DNA of 64,000 nucleotides from Zerene cesonia (taxonomy: Eukaryota > Arthropoda > Insecta > Lepidoptera > Pieridae), in contig NW_024045131.1 in NCBI RefSeq assembly GCF_012273895.1, positions 434,001 through 498,000 of the forward strand, given 5' to 3'. Positions 63,323 through 64,000 of the stretch are shown here, piece by piece; positions within the stretch are counted from its first letter, which is position 1, and each line of letters opens with the position of its first letter. The notes under the pieces are model-generated. The model did not search any database, was not told the DNA's origin, and saw only the letters and a list, made by a program, of their open reading frames with translations. The position numbers and the translations under genes are program-made.

Positions 63323-64000
63323 GTATTTCCATCAAAATTGATTTATTGAATGTTTTAAGACGGAGCGAAGCAAGGCAAAAGACCTTGTATGTACCCAATG
63401 ACCTTACTGCGAAAGACCAGTTGTGCTTACGTTAATAATTAAATATTTGACGAATAAATATATATTTTAAAATGGCTTTTTTTGCGCGACTCTGCGAATA
63501 TATTAATATTTTACGTGTATAATTATACGCTATTATATTACCGATACTAGCTGTGCCGCGCGGTTTCATCTACAGACGAAAACCCGAACGAAAACTATTA
63601 ACTCACTATTTCAATGTATGAGGCATGATTGAAACGATTTACCGACTGCTTTAACTTCAGTTATTCGTTTAGATTTCATCCCAATCTTTCACCATTAGAA
63701 ATCTAAATCTTCCTCAGGTAATATAGGCTATATTATGAATTAATTATATTTATAATATTTTTATTATCATCTAAAAACAAAATCGACTTATTAATCAATA
63801 AAATTAAAGGCACCACCTTGAGAAAAGTCATCAAAATCGATTCGGCTAATCGAAAAGAATCACCTCTGAAGGCGACAAACCCAAAAACCAGTAGAAATAA
63901 TAATCGAATGAAAATAGTTCATCACCTATTTTTAAATCTACCCGTCTAAAATACATGAAGTTTCATAAAAATCGGTCTTACCGTTTCTAAGGGATTTATT

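Larger units (their letters stand above)
60868..64000. other. No gene seen; probably TBC intron
   Basis: Contains the repeats listed below and AT-rich sequence. A short CpG-rich patch with GTGTGACGTCATTTAA, a CRE-like TGACGTCA, lies at about 62430-62470, but nothing ties it to a promoter. Confidence 0.5.

Overview
The window looks like a piece of lepidopteran (moth or butterfly) nuclear genome. It is AT-rich, its genes are split into many short exons by GT-AG introns, and the space between exons is packed with short mobile elements of kinds known from Lepidoptera: Lep1-like non-autonomous Helitrons, tRNA-derived SINEs and truncated non-LTR tails. The order is an inference from repeat content and gene families; no species is claimed. 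Six assembly gaps are present (four of exactly 1000 N, one of 175 N, one of 10 N).

Two real protein genes can be reconstructed, lying tail to tail. The first, on the + strand, has 11 coding exons from 19068 to 34827 whose phases all join into a 640-residue membrane transporter of the SLC22 / organic cation transporter family (major facilitator superfamily). A candidate non-coding first exon and promoter lies near 12291-12409. The second, on the - strand, enters from beyond the right edge or from an unrecognised upstream exon, and runs from 60867 down to a stop at 36901. Twenty coding exons are recognisable and two stretches are lost in gaps. It encodes a TBC1D1/TBC1D4 (AS160)-type Rab GTPase-activating protein, the family of Drosophila pollux. 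It has a split PTB domain, a TWRQ-type segment, a coiled coil, a TBC domain with both catalytic fingers, and a long polar C-terminal exon. The 3' ends are about 2.1 kb apart (34828-36900).

Region by region: 1-12280 is intergenic and made mostly of mobile-element relics. 12285-19067 holds the candidate promoter and 5' intron of the transporter. 19068-34827 is the transporter, with two large introns that each contain a 1-kb gap. 34828-36900 is the convergent 3' space. 36901-60867 is the TBC gene. 60868-64000 shows only repeats. The two genes are not an obvious functional unit, although both families act in membrane transport (a solute carrier, and a regulator of vesicle trafficking).

No undescribed enzymatic system was found. 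The most interesting signals concern splicing and repeat biology. A 20-bp minisatellite carries a copy of a splice donor in every unit. A likely GC-AG intron lies in the TBC gene. Decayed tandem repeats, one carrying an exon-like fragment, fill a transporter intron, and another tandem repeat runs into a splice acceptor. A SINE forms an inverted repeat around a tRNA-like core. Several repeats resemble the 5S rRNA internal promoter region. A palindromic element makes exact 12-bp target duplications. One 1000-N gap is flanked by identical 77-bp ends and is probably not a real gap.
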